A stretch of 64,000 nucleotides of DNA from Paenibacillus silvisoli. GTDB taxonomy: Bacteria > Bacillota > Bacilli > Paenibacillales > Paenibacillaceae. The notes beneath the pieces were generated by a model. That model made no database searches and had not been told where the DNA came from. It was given only the letters and a program-made list of their open reading frames with translations. Below, in pieces: positions 34,310 to 41,657 of the stretch. Each line of letters begins with the position of its first letter. Position 1 is the stretch's first letter. Position numbers and translations under genes: made by a program. The stretch covers positions 2,524,001-2,588,000 of the forward strand of contig NZ_CP133017.1 in the NCBI RefSeq assembly GCF_030866765.1, given 5' to 3'.

Positions 34310-35392
34310 ATGATGGACGATGCGTTTTGGCAAGGCAAACGGGTATTCGTTACCGGTCATACCGGATTTGTGGGAACGTGGCTAAGCCTGTGGCTTCATC
34401 GGCTTGGCGCGGCGGTGATCGGCTACAGCGACGATTTGCCGACCGTACCTTCGATGTACCGGCTGTGCGGTTTGGAGCATACGATGACGTGGCTGCGAGG
34501 AGATATTCGCGACGTCGATAAGCTGACGGCTGCGCTTCGGGCAGCAAAGCCGGATATTGTGTTTCACTTGGCGGGGCAATCGGAACGAAGCGGCATTCAA
34601 CCGACGGTGGAGGCGATCTCGGTCAATGTCGTGGGCACGGCTTCGCTGCTGGAGGCGGTGCGCGTCGTAAGCCGGGAGCATCCGATACGCGCCGTCGTTG
34701 CGTCGACGGCGGCGGATTGCTACGCGCCGCGAGAGCCCGTCAGCCTCTGCGGCGGCGAGCCGGGCTCCGCGGGCAAAGCGGGCGCGGAGCTTGTCGTGTC
34801 GGCGTTCCGGCGGGCGTACTTCGCCGCCGGAACCGATGAAGGGCCCGCGGTCGCGACGGTACGCGCGGGCCATCTCATCGGCGGCGGCGATTTCGGGGCC
34901 GGCCGCCTCGTACCGGACTGCGTGCGCGCCGCGGCCGAATCGCACGCAGCGCAGCTGCCTGCAGCCTGGCCGGGAGGCTTCCGGCCCTGGCTGCACGTGC
35001 TTGACGCGCTCGCGGGCTGCCTCGCGCTCGCGCAGCGGCTGTTCCCACCTGGCGGCGGCGACTTCGCCGAGGCGTGGAACTTCGGTCCGCGCGCCGGCGA
35101 TGCGCGGACCGCGGCCTGGCTGGCCGAGGCGGTGTGCGCCCGCCTCGGCTGCCAGCCGCTCGTGCTGGCCGCGGCCGGCGCGCACCAGTCCGGCGGCGCC
35201 GCCGCAACCGGGCAGCCCGACGCGCAGCCGGCGCTGCTCGACCCGACCAAAGCGGTGCTGCGCCTAGGCTGGCACCAGCGCTGGGACGCTGCGCAGTCCG
35301 CGCAGCATGCCGCGGATTGGTACGCGGCATGGATGAAAGGCGCGCCGATGCGCGACGTCACCGTTTCGCAAATCGCTGAATTTGAAAAATAA
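34310..35392 (+). CDS. CDP-glucose 4,6-dehydratase-like SDR protein lacking the catalytic tyrosine
   Basis: Extended short-chain dehydrogenase related to RfbG. Seen: NAD motif VTGHTGFVGTWLSLWL (about residues 13-28), HLAGQSE, and family features GGGDFGAGRLVPDCVRA and RPWLHVLDALAGCLALAQRL. The catalytic YSxSK is replaced by GSAGK: Gly152 stands where Tyr should be, while Lys156 is kept, and TSDK of active enzymes reads STAAD here, with several residues lost between. The second half is very GC-rich with much Ala and Gly. 360 aa, intact frame, so retained but probably not a dehydratase. SD GAGG, ATG 34310 (34313 also possible). Stand-alone gene. Confidence 0.8.
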   Translation: MMDDAFWQGKRVFVTGHTGFVGTWLSLWLHRLGAAVIGYSDDLPTVPSMYRLCGLEHTMTWLRGDIRDVDKLTAALRAAKPDIVFHLAGQSERSGIQPTVEAISVNVVGTASLLEAVRVVSREHPIRAVVASTAADCYAPREPVSLCGGEPGSAGKAGAELVVSAFRRAYFAAGTDEGPAVATVRAGHLIGGGDFGAGRLVPDCVRAAAESHAAQLPAAWPGGFRPWLHVLDALAGCLALAQRLFPPGGGDFAEAWNFGPRAGDARTAAWLAEAVCARLGCQPLVLAAAGAHQSGGAAATGQPDAQPALLDPTKAVLRLGWHQRWDAAQSAQHAADWYAAWMKGAPMRDVTVSQIAEFEK

Positions 35393-35412
35393 CGAGCTTC
35401 CGCAACAAACGA

Positions 35413-35442
35413 AGCGCCCATCTCGGCAGATGGGCGCTCTTT
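35413..35442 (+). terminator. Terminator-like hairpin after the SDR gene
   Basis: Perfect 11-bp stem, AGCGCCCATCT (35413-35423) against AGATGGGCGCT (35428-35438), tetraloop CGGC, short T-rich tail. Confidence 0.75.
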
Positions 35443-35510
35443 CATCGTGTTCCCGGGCGAAGTATGCTACACTAGGAGTAATACTTCCGCATAAAAAAGG
35501 ACGATACGTG

Positions 35511-36002
35511 ATGTCAGAATCTCATTCGCACTCTCATTCTCATACGCATTCGCATTCCGAGCCATCGAAGCCGCAGGATACCGTGAAGCAGATGATCGAG
35601 GTCATGTCCCAGAACGGCTGGCGCATTACGGAGCAGCGGCGCGAGCTGGCCGAGATCTTCGCGCGGACGAACGGCTACCTGTCGCCCAAAGATGTTTACG
35701 ACCAAATGTCGGTCGCCTATCCGAGCGTCAGCTTCGACACCGTGTACCGGAACTTGCGCTTATTGAGCGAGATGGGGGCGCTGGAGCAGTTTTATTTTAT
35801 GGACGGGGGCTTAAAGTTCCGCGTCAGCTGTTTGTCACACCACCATCATCATCTCATTTGCATTAATTGCGAGAAGACGCTCACGTTCGAATATTGTCCG
35901 ATGGAGCAGTCGCTCGACTTGCCGGGGTCGTTCAAAATCATCAACCATCGGTTCGAGGTGTACGGCGTTTGCGAAGCATGTCAGCGGGAATCAGGTACGT
36001 AA
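35511..36002 (+). CDS. Fur-family metalloregulator, Zur-like, with His-rich N-terminus
   Basis: DNA-binding metal-dependent repressor. Seen: an N-terminal repeat of His and Ser (HSHSHSHTHSHS, residues about 4-15), a winged helix (RITEQRRELAEIFARTNGYLSPKDVYDQMSVAYPSVSFDTVYRNL in about 40-85), a cluster of His in CLSHHHHHLICINC, and structural zinc Cys pairs CINC and CEAC. 163 aa. The His-rich tail suggests extra Zn/Ni binding. ATG 35511 follows AAAGG; an upstream TTG frame from 35382 is rejected. No Zur box consensus was recognised upstream. Convergent with the next gene. Confidence 0.87.
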   Translation: MSESHSHSHSHTHSHSEPSKPQDTVKQMIEVMSQNGWRITEQRRELAEIFARTNGYLSPKDVYDQMSVAYPSVSFDTVYRNLRLLSEMGALEQFYFMDGGLKFRVSCLSHHHHHLICINCEKTLTFEYCPMEQSLDLPGSFKIINHRFEVYGVCEACQRESGT

Positions 36003-36028
36003 CGTATCTGGCGCCCGCTTTTTTTATT

Positions 36029-36775
36029 TTAGGCGAGCAGCTCTCGAAGGCGTGCGTGGACATTGCCTCGGAATAGGCCGCCATGGTAGCAGATCACTTG
36101 ATCGATCGGATAGTCGAAAAATCGCTTCATGGAGCGGATGGCTTCGTCGTTGTCGGCATTGAAGCGAGGACCTTGCAGTTGACCGTCTGCCACGGTTAAA
36201 GCATCGGCTGCAATCAGCGTTCGGCTCGTCTCGTGATAGAGGCTGATATGGCCGGGTGTATGACCCGGAGTATCGATCACGATGAAGCCGGGTATCGGCG
36301 TGCCGGATTCGCCATAGCCGAGCAGCTGCGTCACAGCAGCTTTAGGCGGGTGTTCGAGCGCATAACGGAAGGCGCGGCGTTTCTCCTCCGGCACGTCTGG
36401 CGGGAGAGCGGCAACGGCTTGGTCGATGGCGTCCGGAGAGATTTTGATCAGCATTTTCTCGCCTTGGATGTAGGGTTTCTCGATGGGAGACGACCATACT
36501 TCGATAGAGATATCCGAAGCGTTAGAAGATAAAAGCGCGGGGAGACTGCCGATATGATCGATATCCTGATGCGTGATGATAATGTCCGTGAGCTGCTCAG
36601 GCCGCAGCCCCTCTTGCCGCAGCGCCTCTTGAATGAGCGGCAGCTGACCGGGATAACCGGTGTCGATCAGAACGGCTTTCGTATCGCTCCAAACGAGCGC
36701 AGGGTGGATGGTTTCCGAACGACCCATGACGGTCGCGGTAATGTTCAGCATGGCAAGGCCATTGTGTACGAGCAT
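36029..36775 (-). CDS. Metallo-beta-lactamase-fold hydrolase
   Basis: Two-metal hydrolase of unknown substrate. Seen: the metal loop THQDIDH (the H-x-H-x-D-H motif with the second His replaced by Asp, a variant found in some MBL subfamilies), TPGHTPGHISLYH with the third His, DALT, and a C-terminal CYHGG His. 248 aa from ATG 36775, five nt after GGAGGG. Upstream are two tandem consensus promoters, so it is expected to be strongly transcribed or tightly regulated. Lactonase- or thioesterase-like activities are possible. Confidence 0.85.
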   Translation of the reverse strand: MLVHNGLAMLNITATVMGRSETIHPALVWSDTKAVLIDTGYPGQLPLIQEALRQEGLRPEQLTDIIITHQDIDHIGSLPALLSSNASDISIEVWSSPIEKPYIQGEKMLIKISPDAIDQAVAALPPDVPEEKRRAFRYALEHPPKAAVTQLLGYGESGTPIPGFIVIDTPGHTPGHISLYHETSRTLIAADALTVADGQLQGPRFNADNDEAIRSMKRFFDYPIDQVICYHGGLFRGNVHARLRELLA

Positions 36776-36806
36776 CGAATCCCTCCATTGGTTTGATGTA
36801 TGGAGT

Positions 36807-36835
36807 ATTCTAGCCAATGAGAATTAAAACGTCAA
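36807..36835 (-). promoter_or_regulatory. Proximal promoter P2 of the MBL gene, TTGACG-N17-TAGAAT
   Basis: Minus strand: TTGACG (36830-36835), 17-bp spacer, TAGAAT (36807-36812). The upstream flank AATAAATTT...TATTGAC repeats that of P1. Confidence 0.7.
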
Positions 36836-36847
36836 TAAAAATTTATT

Positions 36848-36876
36848 ATTATATCACGATTTAGTTGATTTGTCAA
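36848..36876 (-). promoter_or_regulatory. Distal promoter P1 of the MBL gene, TTGACA-N17-TATAAT
   Basis: Minus strand: TTGACA (36871-36876), 17-bp spacer, TATAAT (36848-36853), a perfect consensus. CAATA-N7-TATTG (36874-36890) overlaps its -35 and could be an operator. Confidence 0.8.
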
Positions 36877-36976
36877 TAGTAAATTTATTGGTTGCATAAG
36901 CCTAATCATCGCATAAAATCCCTCCAGCTGGAAACACCAATGGTAACACATGCACCGACTGCCGGAGGTGGTTGAA

Positions 36977-37282
36977 ATGATGAAAAAATGGCTGCTCGCG
37001 CTCGCGGCTGCCCTCATGCTCATGCTGCCATGCGGACAGCTCCATGGGGAGGGCAATGCCGGAACCTATAATACCAATATGTACGGGGCTAAAACCGGGC
37101 TGCAGCGCGCAGGCCAGGTTGATGAGAGGGTGGACGGGGCCGGGGATGGCCGGCTGCATGCCGCGCAGGCTGGCCATTCAGCCGTTGTCCGCGATCGCTA
37201 CGACTGGCGATGGCTCAGCGGCGTGCTCGTATTGGCCGGCGCCGCCGGAGCGCTTTATTTCAACCGACGTAAACGGAGCTAG
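36977..37282 (+). CDS. Small secreted or surface-anchored protein
   Basis: 101 aa, unknown family. Signal peptide at residues about 1-30 (MMKKWLLALAAALMLMLPCGQLHG), a short polar middle (GNAGTYNTNMYGAKTGLQ...), then WRWLSGVLVLAGAAGALYF as a C-terminal membrane segment and the basic tail NRRKRS. The layout resembles the WGxxGxxG-type C-terminal signals of Paenibacillus small proteins, though the motif is imperfect. GGAGGTGG precedes ATG 36977 (36980 also possible). Divergent from the MBL gene. Confidence 0.65.
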   Translation: MMKKWLLALAAALMLMLPCGQLHGEGNAGTYNTNMYGAKTGLQRAGQVDERVDGAGDGRLHAAQAGHSAVVRDRYDWRWLSGVLVLAGAAGALYFNRRKRS

Positions 37283-37289
37283 ACACAAT

Positions 37290-37335
37290 AACACCCGCTG
37301 ACGGCCGATAGCCGGCCTTCAGCGGGTGTGTTGTT
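37290..37335. terminator. Bidirectional terminator
   Basis: ACACCCGCTGA (from 37291) pairs with TCAGCGGGTGT (to 37329), enclosing a second GGCCG/CGGCC helix. Lies between two convergent genes, with a T-rich end on the plus strand. Confidence 0.8.
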
Positions 37336-38736
37336 TTAGACAATAAACATGGCGACGATCGTCGTGACAATGAGGCCGAATAATACCGGCTTCAAGTTGC
37401 GGCGTGCCAGCTCGAATGGATCGACGCCGCAAATCGCCGCAGCCGGAATGAGCGCCCAAGGAATGAGCGTTCCTCCGCCGACCCAGATGGCGGCTACTTG
37501 CCCGAGCGCGGTCAACGTAGCGGCGCCGGAGCCGATGGCGGCCGCGAAGAGCTGCGCGATCGATCCGGCCAGCGAAATGCCGGAGAAGCCCGAGCCGTCG
37601 AGGCCCGTAATGGCGCCGGTAACGGCCAGCGTCACGGAGCCGATCGCTTCGTTTAGCGGCACATGGTTGGCGAGCGCCACTCCGAGATCGTTGACGATGC
37701 CGTGCGAGCCTTCGGGCAGCACGCTGCCGAATAGTTCCGTGAACGCGGAGTCCCCGAGATAGAAAAACGCCGCGATCGGTATTACGGGGCCGAACACCTT
37801 AAAGCCGAATTGGAAGCCCTCGATCAAATAGGCCGTCGTTTGCTCCAACCCTTTATTCCGATGCGCGAGCATCGTAACGAGCAGCAAAATAAATACGGCC
37901 GTCCCGCCGATCAGCGCCGTCGCGTCGCCTCCTTGAAGGTTGAGCACGAACATGGCGACCACGTCGGCGACGAACAGGAGCGGTATGAAGACAGCGAGCG
38001 CCTGCTTCCATCTAAACGGCAGCGTGACACGCTCCTCGTTCAACGTATGGACCGGATTTTGGCCGGATGCGATTAAGCCGTCTCTCCATTTGCCAGTTCG
38101 CATATCCCGGCGCATCATCCAGAATGCCGTAATCGTCGTTACGACGCCCATGACGATGACAAGCGGTATACTGGCCTCCATAACGGCCGTTACCGGCAGT
38201 CCGGCTGCGTCAGCGGTCAGCTTCGGCGCGCCTTGGATAATGTAGTCGCCGGATAAAGCGATTCCATGACCGAACAGGTTCATCGCCATCGCCGCGCCAA
38301 GCGCCGGCAGTCCGACGCGTACCGCTACAGGCAGCAGGACGGCACCGATCAAAGCAACGCCTGGAGACGGCCAGAAAAACCACGACGTCACCATCATGAT
38401 CAGACCGATGCCCCAGAACGCGAGCGCCGGCGTGCGCAAGAAGCGCGTCAATGGTTGAACCATCACTTCATTGATGCCGGTAATGATCAGAATCCGGCTC
38501 ATGGCAACGATGATGGAAATGATGAAAATCGTGCCCAGCAGCTCTTTCGTAGCGTAGATGAAGCTGTTGAAGATGCCGCTTACCGAACCGCTTAAGCTTT
38601 CCGTGGCGATTAACCCGAGCGCAAAAATACCAACGACGCACACCAGCGTCGTATCGCGTCTTTTAATCAGCACGCCTAATATGAACACGATAAAAGCAAG
38701 GTAAACCCAATGCAGCGGAACAAGATGCAATTCCAC
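37336..38736 (-). CDS. Polytopic permease of unknown substrate
   Basis: 466 aa with about 11-12 hydrophobic segments. Notable motifs: two re-entrant-like Gly/Ser-rich stretches, SWFFWPSPGVALIGAVLLPVA and GLDGSGFSGISLAGSIAQLFAAAIGSGAATLTALGQ, which suggest an ion-transporter-superfamily fold with inverted symmetry (organic acid or gluconate-type carriers). A cytoplasmic loop near residue 215 holds MRRDMRTGKWRDG. GTG start at 38736, with GGGTGAT five nt before it. Single-gene unit. The substrate cannot be told from the sequence. Confidence 0.7.
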   Translation of the reverse strand: MELHLVPLHWVYLAFIVFILGVLIKRRDTTLVCVVGIFALGLIATESLSGSVSGIFNSFIYATKELLGTIFIISIIVAMSRILIITGINEVMVQPLTRFLRTPALAFWGIGLIMMVTSWFFWPSPGVALIGAVLLPVAVRVGLPALGAAMAMNLFGHGIALSGDYIIQGAPKLTADAAGLPVTAVMEASIPLVIVMGVVTTITAFWMMRRDMRTGKWRDGLIASGQNPVHTLNEERVTLPFRWKQALAVFIPLLFVADVVAMFVLNLQGGDATALIGGTAVFILLLVTMLAHRNKGLEQTTAYLIEGFQFGFKVFGPVIPIAAFFYLGDSAFTELFGSVLPEGSHGIVNDLGVALANHVPLNEAIGSVTLAVTGAITGLDGSGFSGISLAGSIAQLFAAAIGSGAATLTALGQVAAIWVGGGTLIPWALIPAAAICGVDPFELARRNLKPVLFGLIVTTIVAMFIV

Positions 38737-38820
38737 CTACAATCACCCTTTCATGCGGCTGTTGCCTACATCCTATGCAGCGCCGCGTCTGGGCGTTCGC
38801 CATGCTTGGGCGTGTATAAG

Positions 38821-38849
38821 TTGCGAATCTAGCGATTGGACCATATACA
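38821..38849 (+). promoter_or_regulatory. Possible promoter of the glucosaminidase gene, TTGCGA-N17-TATACA
   Basis: TTGCGA (38821-38826), 17-bp spacer, TATACA (38844-38849), about 48 bp before the start. Confidence 0.45.
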
Positions 38850-38896
38850 TAGTGGTAGGAACAAAGCTTGAAGCGGAAAGGGAGGTGCCCTCTTGC

Positions 38897-39664
38897 ATGG
38901 ACAAACCATCTTTCTTTGCTCTGTTACTCCCGTATGCGAAAAGGCTGCAAGCGGAAGGCTCGCCGATTTTTCCGTCGGTGCGGCTGGCTCAAAGCTGGCA
39001 TGAGACGGGCGGGACGATTCCGGCGTGGAACAATCTTGGCGGCTACAAAGCGGGAAGCGGGACGCCGAACCAATACTGGAATGGCCAGGTTGTGGAGAAG
39101 AAGTCGTGGGAAGTGATCGGCGGACAACGGGTTACGGTAACGGCAACTTTCCGGGCATACGATAGCATTTATCTTTTTTATAAAGATCAAGATCTGCTGT
39201 TTCAGCGCAGCCGGTATACGCCTGTCCGATTGGCGGCAACCCCGAATGAACAAGCGCAAATGCTGCTTCAGTGCGGCTACGCGACGGATCCGGCCTACGC
39301 CCTGAAACTGATCGCGATCATGGAAGCGAGCAACTTGTATCAATATGACGCGGTAATCGAAGGAGATGAACCAATGACGGCGGAGGAAAAAGCGGCGTTC
39401 GAAGCGCTGCAGGAGCAGGTAGCGAGCTTGATGGCGGCTAATGAGCTGCTGACCGATGCGCTGAGCGATCAGACGGACGCGCTGAAGGAGCTGCAGCTGT
39501 GGGCGCTCGATGTCGATGGCCAGAATCGGATGGATAAGATCCCGGCTTGGGCGCAGGCTGCGGTCGATGCGGCGGTACGCGCCAAGCTGATTGATACGCC
39601 GACAGACGGCAGCTACGATTTCTATCGCATCCTGACCGTGCTTCATCGGAAGAAATTGATTTGA
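38897..39664 (+). CDS. Glucosaminidase-domain (GH73-like) protein without signal peptide
   Basis: Peptidoglycan hydrolase. Seen: residues about 25-140 with LAQSWHETGG, NNLGGYKAG, WNGQVV, and FRAYDSIYLFYKDQ, the core of the mannosyl-glycoprotein endo-beta-N-acetylglucosaminidase family, with catalytic Glu in HETG. A C-terminal helical stretch (EEKAAFEALQEQVASLMAANELL...) is a likely coiled coil, followed by a short globular end. 255 aa. No signal peptide is visible from ATG 38897 (SD GGGAGGTG), so it needs lysis, a holin, or a mother-cell role. Similar proteins occur in phages, but no other phage genes are near. Confidence 0.82.
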   Translation: MDKPSFFALLLPYAKRLQAEGSPIFPSVRLAQSWHETGGTIPAWNNLGGYKAGSGTPNQYWNGQVVEKKSWEVIGGQRVTVTATFRAYDSIYLFYKDQDLLFQRSRYTPVRLAATPNEQAQMLLQCGYATDPAYALKLIAIMEASNLYQYDAVIEGDEPMTAEEKAAFEALQEQVASLMAANELLTDALSDQTDALKELQLWALDVDGQNRMDKIPAWAQAAVDAAVRAKLIDTPTDGSYDFYRILTVLHRKKLI

Positions 39665-39967
39665 CGATGTATATTTGCCCCTGATATGGGCATTCTTAAG
39701 ATATCGGCGTCGCGAGATGCCGTAGACAACCGCGGAGAAGACTTACGTTTCCCCATAAGCTCTTCGTCCGGTTTCTCCTCTCCCATGAAAGGGGCTCGTC
39801 GAAAGACGGGCCCCGGATTTTTTTTGTCCAATAATATCAACTTTATGCCTAGGCCTAAAATCACTTTTGATTATTGCGCGGATGAAATTAATAGGTCTTT
39901 AGATGCAGGATATTGGAGAATCTTGTCGAATACCTCTCTTTAATGACATCGAGGGGGCTTATTTAAA
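39665..39967. other. Intergenic region after the glucosaminidase gene
   Basis: About 300 bp. Contains a terminator (39791-39825); the rest shows no supported gene. A short frame at 39686-39943 runs through the terminator and lacks an SD. Confidence 0.5.
39791..39825 (+). terminator. Rho-independent terminator
   Basis: GGGGCTCGTC (39791-39800) pairs with GACGGGCCCC (39805-39814) with one wobble, loop GAAA, then eight T. Confidence 0.92.
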
Positions 39968-40198
39968 TTGGACGAAGCGTTGCTAATTTTTCGAGTCGAG
40001 ATTTGGGTGGGGATAAAGGCCATTACGCAAATGGTGTGGCTGTATCTGTTGGTTCCGCTCATTGCCATTCCACTGCTGCTGCGGTTTGCGTTTAAACTGA
40101 GAGATAACGTATTTAAGCTTGTATGCATGCCAGTGATTCTTCTATATACATACTGTTGGTCGCAATACATCTTTCCGAAAGTTACGGGTCTTCTTTGA
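39968..40198 (+). CDS. Small two-segment membrane protein
   Basis: 76 aa from TTG 39968, with GAGGGGG about 11 nt upstream. Two hydrophobic segments (MVWLYLLVPLIAIPLLLRFAF and LVCMPVILLYTYCWSQYIF) separated by a short basic turn. No family recognised. Framed by terminators on both sides, it is its own transcript. The rather AT-rich composition differs from its neighbours. Confidence 0.5.
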   Translation: MDEALLIFRVEIWVGIKAITQMVWLYLLVPLIAIPLLLRFAFKLRDNVFKLVCMPVILLYTYCWSQYIFPKVTGLL

Positions 40199-40234
40199 AT
40201 CACGGGCATTGGTTTTTGATAGCGATTAAATATA

Positions 40235-40268
40235 AAAAAGCCTGCCCTAATGTGGAGCAGGTTTTTTT
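40235..40268 (+). terminator. Terminator after the small membrane protein
   Basis: CCTGC (40241-40245) pairs with GCAGG (40257-40261), and the flanking A-run pairs with the T-run. Confidence 0.75.
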
Positions 40269-40289
40269 ATGGCTCGCATATAGATTCCG

Positions 40290-40328
40290 AATCCCTTCCT
40301 GCTCGCTACCGAGCGGAGGGGATTTTTT
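40290..40328 (+). terminator. Second tandem terminator
   Basis: AATCCCTTCC and GCTCG pair with CGAGC and GGAGGGGATT around loop CTAC, with a one-base bulge and T6. Together with the previous one it insulates the doxX promoter. Confidence 0.8.
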
Positions 40329-40363
40329 GTATACAATTTACTCACTATAATATTTTAAGTTAG

Positions 40364-40380
40364 TTACTTGACAAAAGTAA
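40364..40380 (+). promoter_or_regulatory. Operator 1, TTACTT-N5-AAGTAA, over the -35 box
   Basis: Perfect 17-bp palindrome TTACTTGACAAAAGTAA; its left half contains the first bases of the TTGACA -35 element. Same geometry as the site at 40418. The spacing resembles TTAC...GTAA boxes of YodB/CatR (HxlR/DUF24) repressors. Confidence 0.7.
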
Positions 40381-40397
40381 GTTAAAGAACCTATAAT
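40368..40397 (+). promoter_or_regulatory. Promoter of the doxX cluster, TTGACA-N18-TATAAT
   Basis: TTGACA (40368-40373), 18-bp spacer, TATAAT (40392-40397), start expected near 40404. Flanked by two palindromic operators. Confidence 0.85.
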
Positions 40398-40417
40398 CAA
40401 TCCATGGAGTAAGCAAC

Positions 40418-40434
40418 TTACTTTAATAAAGTAA
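40418..40434 (+). promoter_or_regulatory. Operator 2, TTACTT-N5-AAGTAA, in the early transcribed region
   Basis: Palindrome TTACTTTAATAAAGTAA, centre 54 bp from that of operator 1 (about five helical turns), just after the expected start point. Confidence 0.7.
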
Positions 40435-40449
40435 ACGGGGGAATAAGTC

Positions 40450-40833
40450 ATGTTAGATCTAGGTTTGCTTTTAATTCGTTTGGTAATCGGTGTTACCTTG
40501 ATGGGACACGGAGCGCAAAAGCTGTTCGGCTGGTTTGGCGGCTATGGTCCGAAAGGTACCGGCGGATGGATGGAATCGGTCGGCTTTAAGCCGGGCGTCT
40601 TGATGGCGGTGCTGGCAGGTTTGGCGGAAATGACGGGAGGACTTCTATTTGCGGCAGGTTTGTTGCCGACGATCGGAGCGGCGCTGATTGTGCTTGCTAT
40701 GCTAGGCGCGATTAAAGTGCATGTGGCAAACGGGTATTGGGTTGATAAAGGCGGCTTCGAATATCCATTTGCGCTGGCAGCCGTTGCGATCGCGATCGCG
40801 CTGATCGGACCTGGCGCATACGCAATCGGTTGA
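40450..40833 (+). CDS. DoxX family membrane protein
   Basis: 127 aa, four hydrophobic segments. Seen: LLIRLVIGVTLMGHGAQKLFGWFGGYG at the N-terminus (conserved HGxQKLFGWFGG of DoxX), MAVLAGLAEMTGGLLFAAGLLPTIGAALIVLAMLGA, and a terminal helix ending GPGAYAIG. Family members are linked to thiol and quinone stress; CatD of B. subtilis belongs here. SD GGGGGAA precedes ATG. First gene of the cluster behind the two operators. Confidence 0.88.
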   Translation: MLDLGLLLIRLVIGVTLMGHGAQKLFGWFGGYGPKGTGGWMESVGFKPGVLMAVLAGLAEMTGGLLFAAGLLPTIGAALIVLAMLGAIKVHVANGYWVDKGGFEYPFALAAVAIAIALIGPGAYAIG

Positions 40834-40862
40834 TATTACACTAATAATGCGGAGGTTTCGGC

Positions 40863-41567
40863 ATGATTAACATCTATCCAGCGGCATCCAGATTTTCGGC
40901 GAACCATGGATGGTTAAAAAGCAACTTTAGCTTCTCTTTCGCAGAGTATTACGATCCAGACAATTTGGCATTTGGTCCGCTTCGCGTATTTAACGATGAT
41001 ATTGTTGCGCCGCAAAACGGCTTCGGCGCTCACCCTCATAAGGAAATGGAGATTGTGTCGGTCGTTCTGAAGGGGCAGCTCCAGCATCAAGACAGCACGG
41101 GGAATATAGAGGTATTAAGACCGGGCGAGATCCAGCGCATGAGCGCGGGAACGGGGATCGTTCATTCGGAGGAGAATCCTTCCACGGATGAGGAAGCGAA
41201 CTTTCTGCAGCTTTGGTTTTTTCCGAACCAACAAGGACTGGCGCCGTCTTATGAGCAGAAGGCGTATGACCAAGCCGCGCTGAAGAACAACCTGCTGCCC
41301 GTCGTTTCCAATGAAATTGCCGGTGAACAAATTACGTTCATCAATCAAGATTTAACGCTGTATTTATCCGAGCTTGACGCCGGTCGGTCCATCTCCTTCC
41401 AACAAGAACCCGGGCGCAGAATTTATCTGTTTGTGCTCGATGGGGATTTGACGCTGAATCACGAGCACATATTGAACAAACGCGACTCGGCCAGAATTAC
41501 GGAGCTGACGGACTTAGAGCTCAAGACGGAAAGCGGCGCTCATTTTATGCTGATCGATCTTCCTTAA
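40863..41567 (+). CDS. Pirin family protein (bicupin, quercetinase-like)
   Basis: 234 aa. Seen: the cupin metal motif GFGAHPHKEMEIVSVVLKGQLQHQDSTG with His residues and Glu, then PGEIQRMSAGTGIVHSEEN, as in YhhW/YhaK pirins, plus a second degenerate cupin half. Some members show quercetin dioxygenase activity in vitro. SD GGAGG precedes ATG 40863; 30 nt after doxX, so co-transcribed. Supports a role against quinones or phenolics. Confidence 0.9.
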   Translation: MINIYPAASRFSANHGWLKSNFSFSFAEYYDPDNLAFGPLRVFNDDIVAPQNGFGAHPHKEMEIVSVVLKGQLQHQDSTGNIEVLRPGEIQRMSAGTGIVHSEENPSTDEEANFLQLWFFPNQQGLAPSYEQKAYDQAALKNNLLPVVSNEIAGEQITFINQDLTLYLSELDAGRSISFQQEPGRRIYLFVLDGDLTLNHEHILNKRDSARITELTDLELKTESGAHFMLIDLP

Positions 41568-41657
41568 TAAAGGATTAACAAGCTTCGCGTATTTCTCTTC
41601 TGCCGGCAGTGAATAATTAGACAGGTGTAAAATAGTGGAACATCTGGAGGTATAACA

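Noticed and set aside
38897-39664. Prophage remnant around the glucosaminidase gene
   Set aside because: No integrase, holin, tail, terminase or attachment repeats were found on either side; a single lysin-like gene is not enough.
39686-39943. 85-codon frame after the glucosaminidase gene
   Set aside because: It runs through a strong terminator hairpin and T-run and has no SD.
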